From Pseudomonas lini (GTDB lineage Bacteria; Pseudomonadota; Gammaproteobacteria; Pseudomonadales; Pseudomonadaceae), in the NCBI RefSeq assembly GCF_030812475.1, contig NZ_JAUSSR010000002.1, positions 310,001-374,000 on the forward strand: 64,000 bases of DNA. Reading direction: 5' to 3'. The notes under the pieces were generated by a model that worked only from the letters and a program-made list of their open reading frames with translations, ran no database searches and had not been told where the DNA came from. A program made the translations under genes and the position numbers. This document shows positions 62,751-64,000 of this stretch, piece after piece; within the stretch, counting starts at the first letter, position 1; each line of letters begins with the position of its first letter.

Positions 62751-63656
62751 TCAGCGACAGCTGCGCTTGAGCGTTTCACTTGGCAACTCGTGAAACAACG
62801 CCCGGTAACTGCTGGAAAATCGTCCCAGGTGCCAGAACGACCATTGCATCGCCACTTCGGCCACCGTGGTCTCCATGGGCGAGCGCTTGAGCAGTTCACG
62901 GTGCGCGCTGTTGAGCCGGCGCAAACGTAGCCAATGGGGGGGGGTCATGCCGGTGTAGGCCTTGAACGCCTGCTGCAACTGGCGCAAGGACACCCCGGCC
63001 ACTTGGGAAAGCTCGAGCAGGTTCAAGGTTTCTTCGGGCTCGTCGGCCGCCCATTCACCGATGCGCTTGATCACCGCACGTTCTTCGGCGCGGCGGCGCA
63101 GACCTCCGCGATCAAGGCAGACGCAGGCGTTGTCGAGGATGTACAGGCAGTCCTCCAGCAACTGCTGGGTCAGAGCCTCCTTGCTCGGCGGGTCGAGCGT
63201 CTGCGCCAGCCGGGTCAGGGTCCCGCTCAGCCAGCGGCTGAACAGCGCGTTCTGGCCCGAATTCAGCGGCGCCATGAACAGTCCCTCCAGCCTGGCGACA
63301 TTCAGACCGTGCCGCCGGAGAAACGCCGGGCCGAACACCACGGCAATTTCCTTGTAGTTCTCTGGGGTGATCCAGATGTTGCGGCTTTCTTCATTCAATA
63401 CGTACAGCGCGTTGTCGCTGCGATCGAAACAGAACGCCAGCGAGCCCTCGGGCGCACTGAAATTCTGCTCGACGCGGGTGTTCATGTGTTCCTCGTAGAT
63501 TTCCACGCCTTGCAGGTCCAGGTAGCGCACCCGCCCGGCGAAGTGCCCCGGCGACATCTGCTGGTAGTGCTGGACCCAACCGGGTGTGGCGCGGATTTGC
63601 TCGACCACATCGGCGGTGTTGAAAGCTTGGACTTGTAACGGATTGCACGCTGTCAT
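62751..63656 (-). CDS. AraC-family transcriptional regulator (EutR-like)
   Basis: A 301-residue regulator with an N-terminal sensor domain and a C-terminal AraC pair of helix-turn-helices (LLELSQVAGVSLRQLQQAFK and TVAEVAMQWSFWHLGRFSSS). The WHLGRFSxxYRxLFxExPS ending is like EutR-type activators of amine catabolism. It is divergent from the glutamine-synthetase-family gene at 63818 by 161 bases and probably controls it. Read leftward, the stop is 22 bases from hipB repeat 2. Confidence 0.82.
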   Translation of the reverse strand: MTACNPLQVQAFNTADVVEQIRATPGWVQHYQQMSPGHFAGRVRYLDLQGVEIYEEHMNTRVEQNFSAPEGSLAFCFDRSDNALYVLNEESRNIWITPENYKEIAVVFGPAFLRRHGLNVARLEGLFMAPLNSGQNALFSRWLSGTLTRLAQTLDPPSKEALTQQLLEDCLYILDNACVCLDRGGLRRRAEERAVIKRIGEWAADEPEETLNLLELSQVAGVSLRQLQQAFKAYTGMTPPHWLRLRRLNSAHRELLKRSPMETTVAEVAMQWSFWHLGRFSSSYRALFHELPSETLKRSCR

Positions 63657-63817
63657 GGGTGACCTTTCGCACTCTTTTGGTGCGTTTTGGTGCTGCTGAA
63701 AGTGGATAGATGGATCGGCAAGGGTTGCTCAAGATAGTCGCCAACGCGCCGCAGGGGAAGTGGATGGTGGATGAAACCACCCTCCCCGGCGTTAATGAAA
63801 CCAATAACGAGGTCTTT

Positions 63818-64000
63818 ATGAATGCCCCTTTCGATCAGCTGCTGACTTGGCTGAAAGATCACAAGATTACCGAAGTCGAGTGCGTCGTCAGCGACCTGAC
63901 CGGCATTGCACGCGGAAAAATCGCACCGACCAACAAGTTCTTGCATGAGCGAGGCATGCGCCTGCCGGAAAGTGTGCTGTTGCAAACGGTAACCGGGGAC
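63818..64000 (+). CDS. Glutamine synthetase family protein, N-terminal part
   Basis: The first 61 codons, cut by the right edge: FDQLLTWLKDHKITEVECVV then SDLTGIARGKIAPTNKFLHE. This opening matches gamma-glutamylpolyamine or gamma-glutamylethanolamine synthetases (PuuA/SpuI/PauA group) rather than housekeeping GlnA. It would ligate glutamate to an amine. GAGG lies before ATG 63818. The catalytic residues are outside the window. Confidence 0.8.
   Translation, partial: MNAPFDQLLTWLKDHKITEVECVVSDLTGIARGKIAPTNKFLHERGMRLPESVLLQTVTGD

Overview
The window looks like the chromosome of a Pseudomonas (fluorescens/putida-like). This rests on a GbdR-type regulator, MvaT-family remnants, DUF1652 and DUF6555 proteins, an AmpC-type beta-lactamase remnant, and a gamma-glutamylpolyamine-synthetase-like gene at the right edge. 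No rRNA, tRNA, CRISPR array, integrase or intact insertion sequence was seen. All calls come from reading the sequence; no database search was run.

Layout. (1) 1-6624 is a small acid catabolism module: a CitMHS transporter and an SMP-30 lactonase on the minus strand, diverging from an HMG-CoA-lyase-like enzyme, a class III CoA-transferase and an MFS importer, with an IclR regulator downstream. Matching inverted repeats lie in the divergent promoter region. (2) 7107-40328 is the centrepiece. An AcoR-like sigma-54 activator sits in the middle. To its left, on the minus strand, are an FMN-dependent luciferase-like monooxygenase, a Pot-type ABC importer, GMC and DAO-type flavoenzymes, an MFS protein, an aldehyde dehydrogenase, a flavin reductase, a very divergent SHMT-like protein, an enolase-superfamily enzyme, lumazine synthase and a chemoreceptor. 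To its right, on the plus strand, are a hydroxypyruvate/glyoxylate-reductase-like enzyme, RibB, a complete glycine cleavage/serine operon (gcvH, gcvP, glyA, sdaA, gcvT) with its own lipA, a Tat-exported Pot-type binding protein followed by a lone tatA, and an APC permease. Five good -24/-12 sigma-54 promoters lie in this block, so it is probably one regulon. I infer that an imported nitrogen compound is oxidised by flavoenzymes to glycine and/or glyoxylate and then routed through serine to pyruvate. The substrate is unknown.

(3) 40430-43501 is a GC-rich foreign patch (methyltransferase, FAD oxidoreductase, TetR regulator, DUF736 pseudogene) resembling alphaproteobacterial mobile DNA. (4) 43511-59000 is a patchwork of truncated genes and small accessory genes: a clipped aminotransferase beside an EutH-like permease, a patatin fragment, an amber-interrupted ampC, an inositol-phosphatase fragment, an SDR and a fused aconitase X. 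(5) 57300-64000 returns to more ordinary Pseudomonas content: gbdR, a DUF985 cupin, a HipBA-type toxin-antitoxin pair, an AraC regulator and the start of a glutamine-synthetase-family gene.

Four same-orientation fragments of the 3' end of an mvaT-like gene (near 6740, 43511, 53812 and 54881), three of them with the downstream terminator region, punctuate these blocks. They look like scars of repeated insertion at one gene end.
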